From NCBI GenBank assembly GCA_014529385.2, contig CM043950.1:149980945-150044944 (forward strand): DNA of 64,000 nt. The letters are read 5' to 3'. Origin of the DNA: Adiantum capillus-veneris (lineage: Eukaryota; Streptophyta; Polypodiopsida; Polypodiales; Pteridaceae). Numbering within the stretch: the stretch's first letter is position 1; each line of letters starts with the position of its first letter. Below, piece after piece: positions 12,175 to 23,790 of this stretch. A program made the translations under genes and the position numbers. A model generated the notes under the pieces. That model did not search any database. It was not told the DNA's origin and saw nothing but the letters and a program-made list of their open reading frames with translations.

Positions 12175-13450
12175 ATGGGGGCCTTACAAATGTGCGCTTT
12201 TACCACAGAAAATTACAAGGGTAAATCAGGCTCCATACTTAACATTAATGATGGGAGCATAACTTTGAAGTCAGCTCCTATAGAGGAAGTTTGGTTAGAC
12301 AATCTACCTGTTGATATGGAAAATGATGTACAATCCTTGTGTGGGGATTGTGGATCTGAAGCATTAGGAATTTCTAAACCATTGACTCTAAAAACACTAC
12401 CCTCTTACTTAGGAGACAATGAAGATGAGTCCAGAGTTTGTAGAACCACTCAGGTAAAAAGAGTGGAATAGACCCTAGAGGTAGACAACATCCATTCAAT
12501 CATGTCTACACCCATTCAATGCACTCTTATTTTGGGAGAACCATTAAGTAATCAGACCATATTTATAGAATGATTTACAAAAAACTCTAGAGAAGGTGGG
12601 GATAATAGGGCTAATTGCAAAAAATTTGGGAATTGGATAACAAGGAGATTAGATCCATCCCAATGAACAAAGTTGGAGAATACTACGAAGGGGAAGAAGG
12701 AAATGCAACCCTTCTGGTAACATATAATGATGTAGAAACCATGGCAATACTGGACAGTGGAGCAGGCATAGCCATAGCCACAAAAGTAGTATGGGAATCA
12801 TGGGGAAAACCACTGATTAGACAAACTCGAATAAAATTACAATTGGCTGATGTACACATAGAAAAATCTCGAGGACTGCTTGAAAAAGTGATAGTTAGTT
12901 CGTGAGAATTGATTATCAATATACTTTTGTGATAGTGGACTTTGGGAAGATCCTTAACTATAAAATCATCTTGGGAATTCATGCGACAAGTACAACTCAT
13001 TCAAGATTGGGGAAAAAACTCATTCAAGATTGGGGAAACAATACTTGTACTTGAAGCAAGTGGGATCAATCACAAGGGTCCATTTGAAAGATTGCACTTA
13101 TAACAATGTCATGAAAACACCCATTCAAGAATTTGACTCACTCTCTTTGGCTGAATCAAAGCTTCCATCTTGGTTAAACAAAGACACACCTATTTGGATG
13201 TGTGGAGCCTTAGAAAATGAGAGTTTAAATCGAGAAGAATGTATCTTAGAAAGGGATTTCATAGATGAACCATACATACATGAACCCTTTCCGGAGCATT
13301 TGTTTGAGCCATTTGAATGGACTCAAATTTTGGCAACAATGGATGTGTGTGTGAATACATCTATGTCTACTCAATTTTACAATAATGATGGATATGACAT
13401 AATTCCCATACAAATGATCTCAACCCTTCACATTGAAGATGAAGTTTAGG
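12175..13450 (+). pseudogene. Retropepsin (PR1) and flanks of element A
   Basis: Continuation of the gag-pol reading region after the solo LTR. The open segment 12175-12471 is hydrophilic and family-specific. The segment 12615-12905 holds the aspartic protease: ETMAILDSGAGIAIA contains the D-S-G-A active-site loop, followed by a strand equivalent LQLADVHIEKSRGLLEKVIV. It aligns with the minus-strand copy at 59700-60053. The next open segment, 13030-13449, aligns with the 59040-59550 region of element C. Stops at 12471, 12903 and 13447 break the frame. Retropepsin normally matures the Gag-Pol polyprotein by cleavage; here it cannot be made intact. Confidence 0.7.
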
Positions 13451-14117
13451 AACCCAAGGAATAACTAAAAGCTCAATAAGTCTTTTCAAACCTCTATTCT
13501 GATGCTACTAACAAGTTTGAAGAACATTCAGCTACATCTGATGATTCTGGGTCAGAAAAAGAACATGTGAGAGACAAACTACTCATAAAAGGAGGAGAGG
13601 AAAAAAAATTGACTTTCCAAACCAAAAAAGAAGAAAAAGAGACACAAGAAACTTGAAATCATCAGTTTCTAGCATAGCAAAGTTTCTGATGCAGATAGAT
13701 ACACATGATTGTGTCAAGGACAAAATCGTGGGTAGATATCCTTCAGACAAAAAACAATGGACATCAAAAACATCAAGAAAAATGAGGAAGTAAACTCAAT
13801 CAAATCCTAAACAATATGATTTTGAATCATCCATGACACGGGTTGAATGAAAGAAAAAATATCAAGAGCTGAAGAAAACTCTAAAGGAGATGTATACCGG
13901 AGGTGAAATGGAAACAACCGAGAAAGAGAGTAAAGCTGTAATGAGTGTTCCATCCCATTACAAGAAATATACTCTTCAAGAACAAAAGATCATAGTCGAA
14001 CAACCTGTAAGGGAACTAACAAAATAGGGTGAGTCCTATGAAGGACCTGAAAATGCAAAGAAGATAGATCTAGCCCAACTAGGAGAAGAGTTTAGACCTG
14101 TCTACATTGCAAATGAC
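13451..14117 (+). other. Decayed PR-RT linker of element A
   Basis: No long frame, but short in-frame stretches (for example the segment near 14060-14115 reading into YIANDLLEEE) match the linker of element C at 58681-59040. This is pol sequence with frameshifts and not intergenic DNA. Confidence 0.5.
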
Positions 14118-14508
14118 TTGCTGGAAGAAGAAAAAGAGCTTTTGCTAAGCTTTCTAAAAGAATACCAAGATATCTTTTCTTGGTCTTATAAAGATCTCAA
14201 GCGTGTTGATCCAGAAATCTGTCAACATACCATACCTATGAGAGATGATGCGAAACCAAGTAGACAAAGGCATATACTTCTAACAAAACATTTTCCAAAA
14301 ATATCAGAGAAGAGATAGACAAGCTCAAGAAAGCCAAATTCTTTATGAAATTGAACACGTAAGTGGGTGTCTCTGATTGTGATGGTACCCAAGAAAAACA
14401 AAAATTAAGAGTGTCTGTCAATCTCAAAAAAGTGAATGCAGCCACCATTAGAGATAACTAACTTCTTCCAATCACCGAGCATGTTTTAGAACAAGTTGCA
14501 AGAAAAGA
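14118..14508 (+). pseudogene. Reverse transcriptase N-terminal fragment, element A
   Basis: MLEEEKELLLSFLKEYQDIF..WSYKDLKRVDPEICQHTIPM matches the start of Gypsy RT domains ('DVFAWSYxDMPGIDPxxVxHxL'). In a shifted frame, RVSVNLKKVNAATIRDN- and LPITEHVLEQVARKEA-like pieces continue to about 14505. The catalytic core with the YxDD box is absent. The sequence breaks off after KEA and an inverted RNase H fragment follows. This is non-functional. Confidence 0.65.
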
Positions 14509-14822
14509 AGCTTGTGTAATAGGAAGTGGTATTTGGGAATCCACTTGAGCTATGGTCATCAATGAAGCCATATTTTTTTATCAATGGGGTATCATCTCCA
14601 CAGAGAATAGATATGCATATGGTAGATCATTGTCTACCCCTTTTGGTGGTTCTCCTCAAATAACACTTGATAAATAATATGATCTTTAGTGTGGTGCCAT
14701 TTTTTACAACTACAATGAAATCAAATTCCAAAAGAATGATGAACCATCTCAATATTCTCCCTGTGTTGCATGACTTCTTCACCAAATACAATAAAGCTTG
14801 GTGGTCCACAAAGAACAATTAT
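14509..14822 (-). pseudogene. Inverted RNase H fragment inside element A
   Basis: The minus strand encodes FFVDHQALLYLVKKSCNTGR (14627-14818), the RNase H end that element C carries as FFVDHQALLYLVNKPCSTGR. Element A is otherwise plus-strand, and plus-strand pol resumes at about 14822 with LAGSLYKRNRDG-like sequence. So about 314 bases have been flipped and the RT core plus early RNase H deleted. The nucleotide match is to the plus strand of 57090-57395, where the host element C is minus-strand; this confirms the orientation switch. Confidence 0.75.
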
Positions 14823-15431
14823 TAGCTGGAAGTTTATACAAAAGAAATCGAGATGGATTATTTCTTTTGTGTATTAATCTTGAGGAGAAACCCAATACCT
14901 AAGTCAAGATTACCATAGTAGGACTCACTTTGCGGAAGACCAAACTATGCAACGGATCTTAAGACTTAAAGTATTTTGGCCAACCATGAGAAGTGATGTT
15001 CACTCACATGTGAAAAAATGTCTTCAACGCTAAAACAAGCACCCATACCTCATGTGACATTATTTCAAGTTTCACTTGTTCCTAAGTGGAGTAACCATCT
15101 ACTTACTTACTTACACCAAGCAGAACATTTTGAAGGATATGAGTAAACACCGCCAAAGAGCTATTGAAACAGAAGCAAGAGAGTATGATCTTATTGGAAA
15201 CCAATTGCATTAGAGAGGAAAGGATCAACATTTGCGTCTTTGTGAAAATGAAGATGAATATATCCCCACTCTAGAACAAGCACATGCTGGATTAGCTGGA
15301 GGTCACTTTTCTAGTGAGACCACCGCTAGAGCAATTTTAATGGCATACATATGGTGGCCAACACTTTTTACAGATGCCAAAGAATACGTTCAAAAAGTGA
15401 TGCATGCCAATGAGCAAAATTCCAACAAGGG
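14823..15431 (+). pseudogene. Two tandem H2C2 zinc-binding modules, element A
   Basis: Module 1 (about 14823-15040) reads LYKRNRDGLFLLCINLEE.. then HFAEDQTMQRILRLKVFWPT and a C..C-type end (VKKCLQR). Module 2 (15210-15431) reads GKDQHLRLCENEDE.. then AHAGLAGGHFSSETTARAIL, IWWPTLFTDAKEYV and a decayed C..C pair. Both have the integrase N-terminal HHCC layout (LY+R..D..L..C, H..H, F/WWPT, C..C). The first lacks some ligands and is frame-disrupted. The same two modules in the same order occur in element C (57040-56460, minus strand), so the duplication is a family property. Confidence 0.65.
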
Positions 15432-16400
15432 TAGATAGCATGCCTTTAAGACCAATGATGGGGGCTAGAGATTTTGCAAAATGGGGCATAGATTTTGTTG
15501 GTCCAATACAACCACATGCTTATAGAACTCAAGTTGAATATATTTTGTATCTATGGACTATTTGACAAAGTGGGTAGAGGCTAAGGCAACTAGAAAGAAT
15601 GATTTTAGAACCACAGCCGCATTCTTGTATGAGAATGTATTCACAAGATATGAATTCCAATAGAAATTATCAGTGATCGGAAGCTCCTTTCCTCAATAAG
15701 GTCATTGAGTAACTGCTAAATGAATTTATGATCATCCATAACAAGTCCACCCCATATCATCCACAAGCAAATGGACAAGCTCAAAACACAAATAAAATTC
15801 TTAGCTCGGTATTGACTAAAGTGGCTAGTTCATGACAAATTGATTGGGAAATGAATCTACATTCCACTCTGTGGGCCTATGGAGTTTCATTCAAGACATC
15901 TTTAAATGCTACAGCCTTTAATCTTGTTTATGGTCTTGATGCCATACTATCGATGGAATTTCTTTTGCCAACACTAAGGGTAGCAAAAGATCTTGAGTGG
16001 ACCATTGTCAAAGAGGCTTGAAGATTTAGAAAAGCTTGATGAGAAAATTATAACAGCTATAAGTCACATCTATGCACAAAAACAAAAGCAAAAACAATTT
16101 TGTGATTCACATCTAGTGACAAAAATCTTCAAAAAAAAAACCCAGTTTTAGTGTATTCCCTTAAGCAACACATTCCTAAATTCAAGGAGGGAAATGGACC
16201 GTTTATTATTGAAGACGTATCTCCAATTGGAGCAGCTAACTTGTCCACTCTAGATGGTGAACCAATTGAACCAATGGCTAACTAGATTAGTGGATGCTAC
16301 TTAAAGAAGTACCATTTTCCACTAACCAATGATTTTCTAGAGAAGATGCATGCAGCAAAGCAAAGAAAGATGAAATGATAGCAGGTTATTGATGAAGCCC
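15432..16400 (+). pseudogene. Integrase core and C-terminus, element A
   Basis: Frame-shifted integrase. AKWGIDFVGPIQPHAY near 15478 carries the first catalytic Asp. Around 15660-15790 the SDR.. and YHPQANGQAQNTNK region is recognisable; the catalytic Glu of GQVExTN reads Gln here. NATAFNLVYGLDAILSMEFL follows, then a GPFIIEDVSPIGAANLSTLD-like GPY/F module near 16195-16260 and a basic tail. The domain inserts cDNA into chromosomes in active elements. At least four frameshifts or stops are present. It aligns end to end with 55481-56446 of element C. Confidence 0.7.
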
Positions 16401-16546
16401 AAGAGGAAGCTCAACTTTGAGTACTTAAGAGGAAAGCTGCTTTGAGAAATCAACAAACACCTATTCCCATCAACACTTTGGAACCAGAAGACAGACTATG
16501 GAAATTGAAGAACAATGTAGTGTCAATGGATGATGAAGGTTGGGTG

Positions 16547-17496
16547 GAATGGAGCTTCTCATCAAAGTACAACTGAACAATCATAGCACAAATTCATTGG
16601 TAGATATTGGAGCTTGAATGACTGCAGCTAGTTATTTTCACTTACAAGAAAGCGCCGAATCAGTCTTTTGCATCGGGATATCTGCTATCAAAGGATGCAA
16701 AAGAAACCCAACACCGGCAATGGGAGTAGTCAACTTGAATGTGATAGTACATGATGTTCATTCCCTCATCAATTTGTATACACGCCAAACGAACATATGA
16801 ATAAAACAATGATTCTTGGAATCTCATGGATGTGGACGTACAAGGAAGTACCAAATTGGACACCAATCAACTAGACAAGCTATCACCTAAAGGAGGACAA
16901 CTCATCGTTCCAATTGCACTGAGCAAAGAGGAATGGAAAAGAGGTCACCCACAGAAGAAACAGGGGAGTCATCAATCTAAGTCGACATTTAGACACAAAA
17001 ATGCTACAAGTAGCATGCAAGGTGTCAGGCAAATATGGGTACCAAAAGCACAAATCAAGGACAATCTGTCTCAGATTTGGGTGCCAAAAAACTCATCTAC
17101 ATTACTGACAAAAGTTTCACATTTGACAACTCACCAAAAAACATCTTTTAGAAAAGAAACTAGAACTAGATGGGTTTGGAGGAAAAAGGAGCATTATCTT
17201 CTCCACAAACTGTAAAGCTGATGAAGCAATGGAAAGTTAAATCTCAAAGAGCTTCACCACAACCGCTCATCAAGGGCAAACCACAATACCAATGGAGAGT
17301 TAAAGCTCACCAACCATCATCATCAATACCTACAGCTCAGGAATTCAGTGTGCCAAAGCATCCAAATGGTACAATCAGACAAAGAGCACGCAAATTACAA
17401 AACTTGCTATTTAGAAAACTTCAACAGGAAACCTTGACCACGGAAACCCTTGAGTTAACTACTCAAGACCCAACTCTTGCACAACATGTTTTTTAA
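16547..17496 (+). pseudogene. Second retropepsin-like domain and tail, element A
   Basis: Beginning at about 16549 the frame reads IKVQLNNHSTNSLVDIGA, a stop, then MTAASYFHL, GISAIKGCKRNPTPAMGVVN and, after a further frameshift, MILGISWM. This is the retropepsin signature pair: a hydrophobic strand plus D-x-G-A loop, then 'ILGxxW' near the end. It lies downstream of the integrase, distinct from the canonical protease at 12750. The same domain in C (55031-55320, minus) reads NSINALV-type with VIDRGARVNAVSY. The tail 16826-17496 is basic, with a repeated QIWVPK motif (residues about 71-76 and 86-91 of the 16826-17215 frame). Its role is unknown; it could be a nucleic-acid-binding extension. Confidence 0.6.
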
Positions 17497-18582
17497 ATTT
17501 CATTGATCTTTGAGCATAGTAGAGCCAACAACGGCTATGCATAGACACAATTATTCAGCCCATGCACACAGTCGTCCCGAGTACTCCATCTAGAAGGGGT
17601 GGAAGGGAACTTCAGTAATAATTAAAGGCAATGTTTGAAGAGGAAGAAAAAAATTTGGATTTTAACGTGTGGTTTTTGCAGAATTACCTAATAATGCCCT
17701 TAAAAAATCATCAATAGGAGAATTTCAATTGATAACATCTCCCCGATGAGTGTAAATAGTGTATATACTATCAAAAAATACATCAAAAATTGCCTTTTTT
17801 CTTATTTTATCAAATTTTCCTAATATTGGAACTAAAGATGGAGAAATCCACCACAAATTAAAAAAATAGTGTTTTCCAATGGATTTTCTTAATTATTGAT
17901 TTTTTAGCTTTGCTTTTTTAGTGCATTTTATTATTTTCTTTGATTTTTCTAATAAACAGGTCAAAAATTAATAATAAATAACAAATAAGCTCAAATGGAG
18001 AAACTGAAGATACATTGATGATCAGAAGAACAAGGCAGACATGCACAAAAATGTTCAATCAAAACGACAAATGGAAGCGGAAGCCTAAATTAGGCCGCCA
18101 AGGCCTACTCTTGCAAACTCTTGCAGGATGAGCTAACAGAGTCCGATTCAGGAAATTTTTGAGTCTAACATAGATTTCACGGCCTAGTAGGACTAACAGG
18201 GAATCTGGGGAAAAATAGTTGGGAGGTCCGAGTATAGATATCCAAGGTAGCCCAAAATCACCTCATTTTTACTAGTCACTCTTGGAGGAGAGAGCTTTCT
18301 ATCTTCTTCGCACACGATTTTCGGAGTCCACGGTCGCCCATTTTCAGCGACGTCTCACACGAGACATGAGGGGTAAGTTCTAAACTTATCAAAGAATGTT
18401 TCAATACAACCAGGGAGGTCTAGGCTCACGAAAAGACCCTAGAATCCTAGCTGTGTACGAATGCCTACGACACAAAAACGACCATAGCAGTCTATTAGCT
18501 CAAGCGAATCGAACGAGACTTGAAGTGTAGCATGCCCCTAGATAGTAGAACACCTGCATATCATTGGATGACCATTTGGTAG
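17497..18582. other. No gene recognised
   Basis: AT-rich sequence after element A, where its 3' part should be, but no LTR or polypurine tract of that family is seen. Around 18290-18560 base composition becomes more balanced and could be an LTR or UTR remnant of another element. No reading frame is supported. Confidence 0.4.
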
Positions 18583-18805
18583 TGTGAGATCCTCAACCCA
18601 CCAATACCAAAATCAAAATGGGGTCCTTGACAGGTCTCTAGGCCTAATAAAAGTCAGAGTCTCTAAACAAGAAAAATCCAAGGAATAGATCCTTACCATT
18701 GACAATGGCTTGGGTGCATAGCCCTATAAGAATACCTAGTCCTATCTCGCAGCAAAAACAAGACAATGTATTAAAAGTCAAACTATTTTGTTCGAGTGGC
18801 ATCCT
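18583..18805 (-). mobile_element. 3' LTR (partial) of Gypsy element E
   Basis: About 220 bases repeated directly at 21101-21320 at roughly 85-90% identity by eye; shared blocks include GTCCTTGACAGGTCTCTAGG and TACCATTGACAATGGCTTGG. On the minus strand it ends GAGGATCTCACA. No PBS follows its end, in contrast to the 21101 copy, so this is the 3' LTR. The homology stops near 18805, so its 5' portion is deleted or replaced. Confidence 0.7.
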
Positions 18806-19500
18806 TGGTGTGATAATCTTTCCACTTTACCAAGTGTTCCTGATTACTCTAAGAGTTCTTTCTAGTTTCAAGGATACAATCTGGTTGGAGTTTCTACAAT
18901 TTCTCGCTAATTATTTGCTACTCAGTCTTTCCCAAGAAACTCTCAGTGTTGAGCCCATCTTAAAAACCTTTACAAACCAATTGTATCATCTCAAAAACCA
19001 GGTTAAATCCATTCAGAGCAATCAGCATTTGACAAGTACTATGTATTCCATCTTTGCCAATCTAAACGCGCTCGGCGTGTTCTTAACCTTCTTAGCAATC
19101 TACGTTCGGCACAAGCTTCCACCAGTGCACCAGAGGTATCCCCTCTGTGCTCTATCTTGGTTGACCAATAATATGTAAAGGGTTTTAAGAGGTATCATAC
19201 CAAAAGTTCTTTTTGGCTTCCTATTAGTCTTGTACATTAATACTTTCATATCTAGATTATTTTCCAAGGAAGGCTATGTGTGCACAAAGAATGTGAGTTG
19301 TTTTGTTGATAACTATCTCATCTTCAAAATTCAAATTCTTGTCTTACTATCGTGAACATGTTGAGCTCTAGGATTGCTAATTGTGGCCAAATGAGTGGCT
19401 CTTCCATCTTCCTTGTTCATTAAGGTAAGTTCTCCCATGATTGCATAAGCTCTGGCTCCTCTTGCTCTTCATCTACCTCGTCTCCATTTCTACCTCCTCT
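18806..19500 (-). other. Internal remnant of element E, function unclear
   Basis: A plus-strand frame (18699-19178, 159 codons) starts inside the LTR and is hydrophobic; I consider it a chance frame. The minus strand shows short basic stretches but no retroelement motif I can name. It is probably decayed internal sequence between gag and the 3' LTR. Confidence 0.3.
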
Positions 19501-20175
19501 TAGATTGTCTCCTTGATTTTTGGAAATGGCTCTAGAAATAGTTCGAGGGTTTTTCTTTTCTGACAATTATTCCTATAGTGTCCCATTTGATTGCATCCAT
19601 AGAATCTAACATTTTGGAAGGTCTACTACAAGTTCACTGCTGCAACTACTCCATGTTGTTGATATCCTTGGTTGAAAGTTCCCTTGGCTTTTCCCCTGAG
19701 GTTATTAAATCCATTATTAAATTTCATTAATTAAATCCCAGGGCAAAAGGCTTGGCCCTGAGATGGGCGTCATGAATTGATGTAGGCCTCATGGCTTTGA
19801 GACGTGTACTCAAGGGTTTATTTGACAGAAGCGAGCAATCTGCTGCTCCATTTTCATCTTGGGAGCATAGCATCCTAAGGACACAAATTTTTTGTAGTAC
19901 TTCTCTAGAGAGAGTCCTAGCTGGCGTAGACCAAAGAATTCGTTCATCTTAATAGCCTGATGTGCAAGAGGGAGATAGCGTTCTTTAATTGCCTGCTTCA
20001 TTTTCTCCCAAGATGGACTACTCATGGGATTATATCTGCAGTGTTTCTTCAACCAAAGTTTGGAATCTCCATCGAGACGGAACATACCCAACATTGTTTG
20101 GTTTTCTTGAGTAGTTCCTGTGGCTTTGTAAAAGTCGTCCATAGCATCTAGCCATGCTTCGACATCTCGCTCTCA
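19500..20175 (-). pseudogene. gag of Gypsy element E
   Basis: The open frame 20142-19810 begins MDDFYKATGTTQENQTML and contains LDGDSKLWLKKHCRYNP, KMKQAIKERYLPL and FFGLRQLGLSLEKYYKKF. This is the retrotrans_gag capsid pattern (A..W...W..f...F). The frame is open upstream to about 20165 (RDVEAWLDAM). After the stop at 19810 a degraded zinc knuckle FYGCNQMGHYRNNC (first Cys changed to Phe) appears near 19590-19550. No protease, RT or integrase is found before the 3' LTR, so E is an internally deleted gag-only element. A gag of this kind would form the particle shell in an active relative. Confidence 0.7.
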
Positions 20176-21087
20176 ATTCGATATCTCCCTTGAAGGCAGG
20201 GAGTTGGACTTGCTTTAGTAGTAATTTTTTCTCTTGAGTAACAGTGTAAAGACTATTTAGGTGAATATTACCCTGGGATTGAATTAGTGAAATTTAGTAC
20301 TAGATGAAAATCTCTCTTACTTATTCTTTTAACTTATCTCATACTCAATAAATTTTGCACATAGGATGAAGACAATTGCCAAACCATAAACAAAACTGCT
20401 TATAGTATACCCATGAGAACCATAGTATGTACAAAAGTTAATACAATCCATGAAGATTCTACTATGTACAAGGGTAACAACAGCCCTATACGAGAATCTT
20501 GTGGATATTTTGGGAGGATCAGATATAGAATCAAAATATACAACATCTTTTGGTCCTCTATAACTTGGGCCTACTCCTATGGGCCTAAATCTATTGGACA
20601 GATTACTTTAGACACATGATCAAACACCCACTGACTTTGTGATACTTGGACATCATCTATTACAAGGGTTTCCTTTGGATTCTCCATCCCAATGAAAAAA
20701 TATACTTCAATCACTTGAAAATATTTGGCCCATTTGAATCTCTTCATATTTAATTATAAAACTTCTAACTCTCCCACATCAATGAAGAAAATTCCACCAG
20801 ATCTTGACCATCTGATCCTCCAAGTAGAAGGAGAAAATCTCTTATCTAACCATTTCATCACGCTTTTTCGTATTGATTAGTGTCATGATATGCAAGCCCT
20901 TATAAACCTAATGTTGAAATCCATAGACTTGCGGTAGGCCTCATGGAGATCTTCCTGCAAAGATGGGGATAATTCTCTCTCTTTTCTTTCTCTCCCTCTT
21001 TTCAATTTAATTGAATTTGTCAAAGATCACTTATTTCAACCAACACCTTAAACTTTTCCCTAGGTCCAAGACTTTAATTAACACATA
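20176..21087 (-). other. Leader of element E, no gene
   Basis: Region between PBS (21098) and gag (20175) on the minus strand. No convincing sense-strand frame; a 68-codon plus-strand frame at 20413 has no support. Confidence 0.4.
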
Positions 21088-21098
21088 CTCTGATACCA
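21088..21098 (-). promoter_or_regulatory. Primer-binding site of element E (initiator Met-tRNA type)
   Basis: The minus strand reads TGGTATCAGAG two bases after the LTR end at 21101. This is the classic plant retrotransposon PBS complementary to the 3' end of tRNA-iMet and fixes the orientation of element E. Confidence 0.85.
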
Positions 21099-21100
21099 CT

Positions 21101-21320
21101 TGTGAGATCCCCAACCCACAAATACCAAAATCGGGATGGAGTCCTTGACAGGTCTCTAGGCCTAATAAAAATTAGAGTCTCCAAACAAGAAAAATTCAAG
21201 GAATAGACCTTTACCATTGACAATGGCTTGGTTCCATAGCCCTCGAAGAAGACCTAGTCCTGTCTCATAGCCGAAACGGGACAAGGTATTAAAAGTCCAA
21301 AACTATTTCGGCCCTATAAC
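21101..21320 (-). mobile_element. 5' LTR (3' portion) of element E
   Basis: Direct repeat of 18583-18805, ending GGGGATCTCACA on the minus strand and followed by the PBS. The true LTR start lies further right but cannot be set, because the other LTR is truncated. Confidence 0.7.
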
Positions 21321-22544
21321 TACCACAAATTGGGTTAAGGTATTCTCAACCGACGCTTTTTCCCCCACTGGTGAAATCCTCTTCCAATTGGAGAAGTTTA
21401 CTAAATGCTTTTAGTGTGTAGGAACGGATAGTTACCTGACTAATCAGGTCTACCTGTTGATGATTGACAACCTTAATCAATCCCCGCTTACCACCCAGCA
21501 CTCACACATGATTCATTTGATTCCTAATTACTATCACATTGCTTTAACATTTAAAATAATGGGTTCTTTTAACTATTTGTTACAGTAATTCCTTCAATCA
21601 AGTGTTAAAGACAGCATTGAAAAGCATTCTTTTAGCAAACAAACATCTATAAACTTAAGACAGGGTACTGTCAATCAAAACGTTGTCCATAATAACCATG
21701 ACTAGTACTTCTTCTTGTCTCAAGACCACCTAAGGGTGAAAAAAAATGGCACCCATTCCTTATTCACAATTTGGGGTGGATTAACCCCCACCCAAGGTTC
21801 GGGGTGCCCATACACCAAACCAATTGCCCATACAACTAGGCGCCTCCCCTAGGATAAAAACAATCTTAACTTATGTAGAAACATCAAGACATGACACAGA
21901 GTAGAAACTCGTCGTTCATGGGGCTAACCGACTTATCCATCGTTGGAAAGCTATCATTATCATGAAAATATACCAAGGAGTTGGAGGTGTCTTGAGACAA
22001 GCTGTCTTAAGAATGATCAATCATCTCTTTCCTAATTCAACCAGTTTTAGCCCAAAAAATTATTTCCTAATTACAAACAATGCTATTCGATTTCTTGGAA
22101 GTTACCTTCCGTTTACGGTCAATTATTCCTTTTTTGATTCTTAGTCACTCCTTACGTAAGCAATGTTAACTTATAAAAGAATTTAAAACTATTTAAAGAC
22201 TTAATTGAATAAATGTAAACCACCTGGGACTGATCAGCCATCTACTGCTGCGCTGGCATCTAAAGACTCTCCTCCATAGGTCTACTACTAGGCCTATATA
22301 GCCTCATGATCATGGGACGCCCTAGTCCTTTTGTGCCTTGTATCTTCCTCATCGGACTATGGATTTCCTCGGGTCCTCTTTGGAGCCATAGTGGTAGCCT
22401 TATGAAAGGATACTTAATCGATTAGAGAATTAATTGAATAATCTCTCTTACTTCTTTTAACCAAAAATATGGATTTTTGGACTAAGTAAATGTCTGGGTG
22501 AGATATTTTTTCCTCAACTTCATAGTAGTATTATTGTGCTCTTG
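21321..22544. other. No gene; probably upstream part of E's 5' LTR
   Basis: No supported reading frame. The position implies that at least part of this is the U3 region of element E's 5' LTR. GC content falls towards 22500, where a tandem array starts. Confidence 0.35.
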
Positions 22545-23365
22545 TAATTATTGCATAATTATTAGAGCTATTTTACTAATTTCCCTATTTAATTTCTCTT
22601 CAAACATACCCTAATGTGGCTTTAGTAATCTATGAATTACTTATCTACTTGAAAAATATTTATCCTAGGTAGAATTTGAGGTATTATAACCCTGGTAATT
22701 ATCTTGCTAGCTTATAAATTGATTTACTAATTTCCCTTCTTCATTTACAGTAAAAAAAATAGATAATATTAGCTAAGATAATTAGCTAAACTAATTATTT
22801 GTCCTTAAGGTAATTACTTTGACTTCTTAATGTTGTTTTCCATCTCTGGTAATTACCATAAAATTATATAAAAATTAATTTTCTAATTTCCCTCCCAGTT
22901 TATAGACAAAATCAGATAATATTAGCTAAGGTTATTAGCTAAACTAATTATCTGTACATGACCTATTTATCTCAGGTTTTTATCAGTCAATTCTACCTTT
23001 GATGATTAATATATAATTATCTAAGTAATTTAACTAATTTCCCTTATAATTTATGCTCCAAAACAAACAATTTTGGTCTAATTAATTAGATAAACTAACT
23101 TTTTGTGCATGCCCTAATTATATTGGCATTCTAACATTGATTTCTATCTCTCACAAACACTATATATTTATCTAAGTAATTTAACTAATTTCTCACGTTA
23201 ATTTATACTCGAAAATAGATAATTTTGGCCTAATTAATTAGATAAACTAATTTCCAATGCATGCCCTAATTAGTTCATCTTTCTAACATTGATCTCTATC
23301 TTTAATAAATATTGTATATTTATTTTAGTAATTTAGCTAATTTCCCCTGTTAATCTTAAATATTT
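22545..23365. repeat. 151-bp tandem repeat array, about six units
   Basis: The anchor (A/T)CTAATTTCYC recurs at about 22575, 22726, 22882, 23033, 23184 and 23336, a spacing of 151, 156, 151, 151 and 152 bases. Between anchors each unit carries a TAATTAATTAGATAAACTAA-like or TAGCTAAACTAATTA-like block and a 'CATGCCCTAATTA' or equivalent. The last two full units are the most alike. The array is AT-rich with no coding content. A more diverged unit may lie just left (near 22425). Confidence 0.85.
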
Positions 23366-23790
23366 TATGTGTACCAAACATATTACATTTTGCATATTGT
23401 ATCTCTTTAAGATTTTAGGCATAATAAACAATACAATGTAGATGCAAATTGTCTCATTTAGTCTCTTTCCTTGCAAATCATATGTAAACTTATTCAAATA
23501 TGTTTCGCTATAAGCACAACTATAATAGTTTTGGCATAGGTACAATGCGCACTAGCTCGAAAATAACCTAGGAATTATTGCATGGACATGATGTATACGT
23601 AGCATGAGACAACATTAATATGACTACTATCTTAGATATGTAGGTAGCATGGAAACAATGTTAACCTAACTTCTATCTTAAAATAAGAGTGAAAGAAATG
23701 ACGTGCTTAAAAGTTCAAAATTTTTTATTATTCTCAACACACTACAAAAGCAAAAAAACCTATAAAGTCATGTTTGTACCACAAAATCAT
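23366..23790. other. No gene recognised
   Basis: AT-rich sequence right of the tandem array; no frame or repeat supported. Confidence 0.4.

Noticed and set aside
18699-19178. 159-codon plus-strand frame
   Set aside because: It starts inside element E's LTR, is hydrophobic and has no motif; the opposite strand is the element's sense strand.
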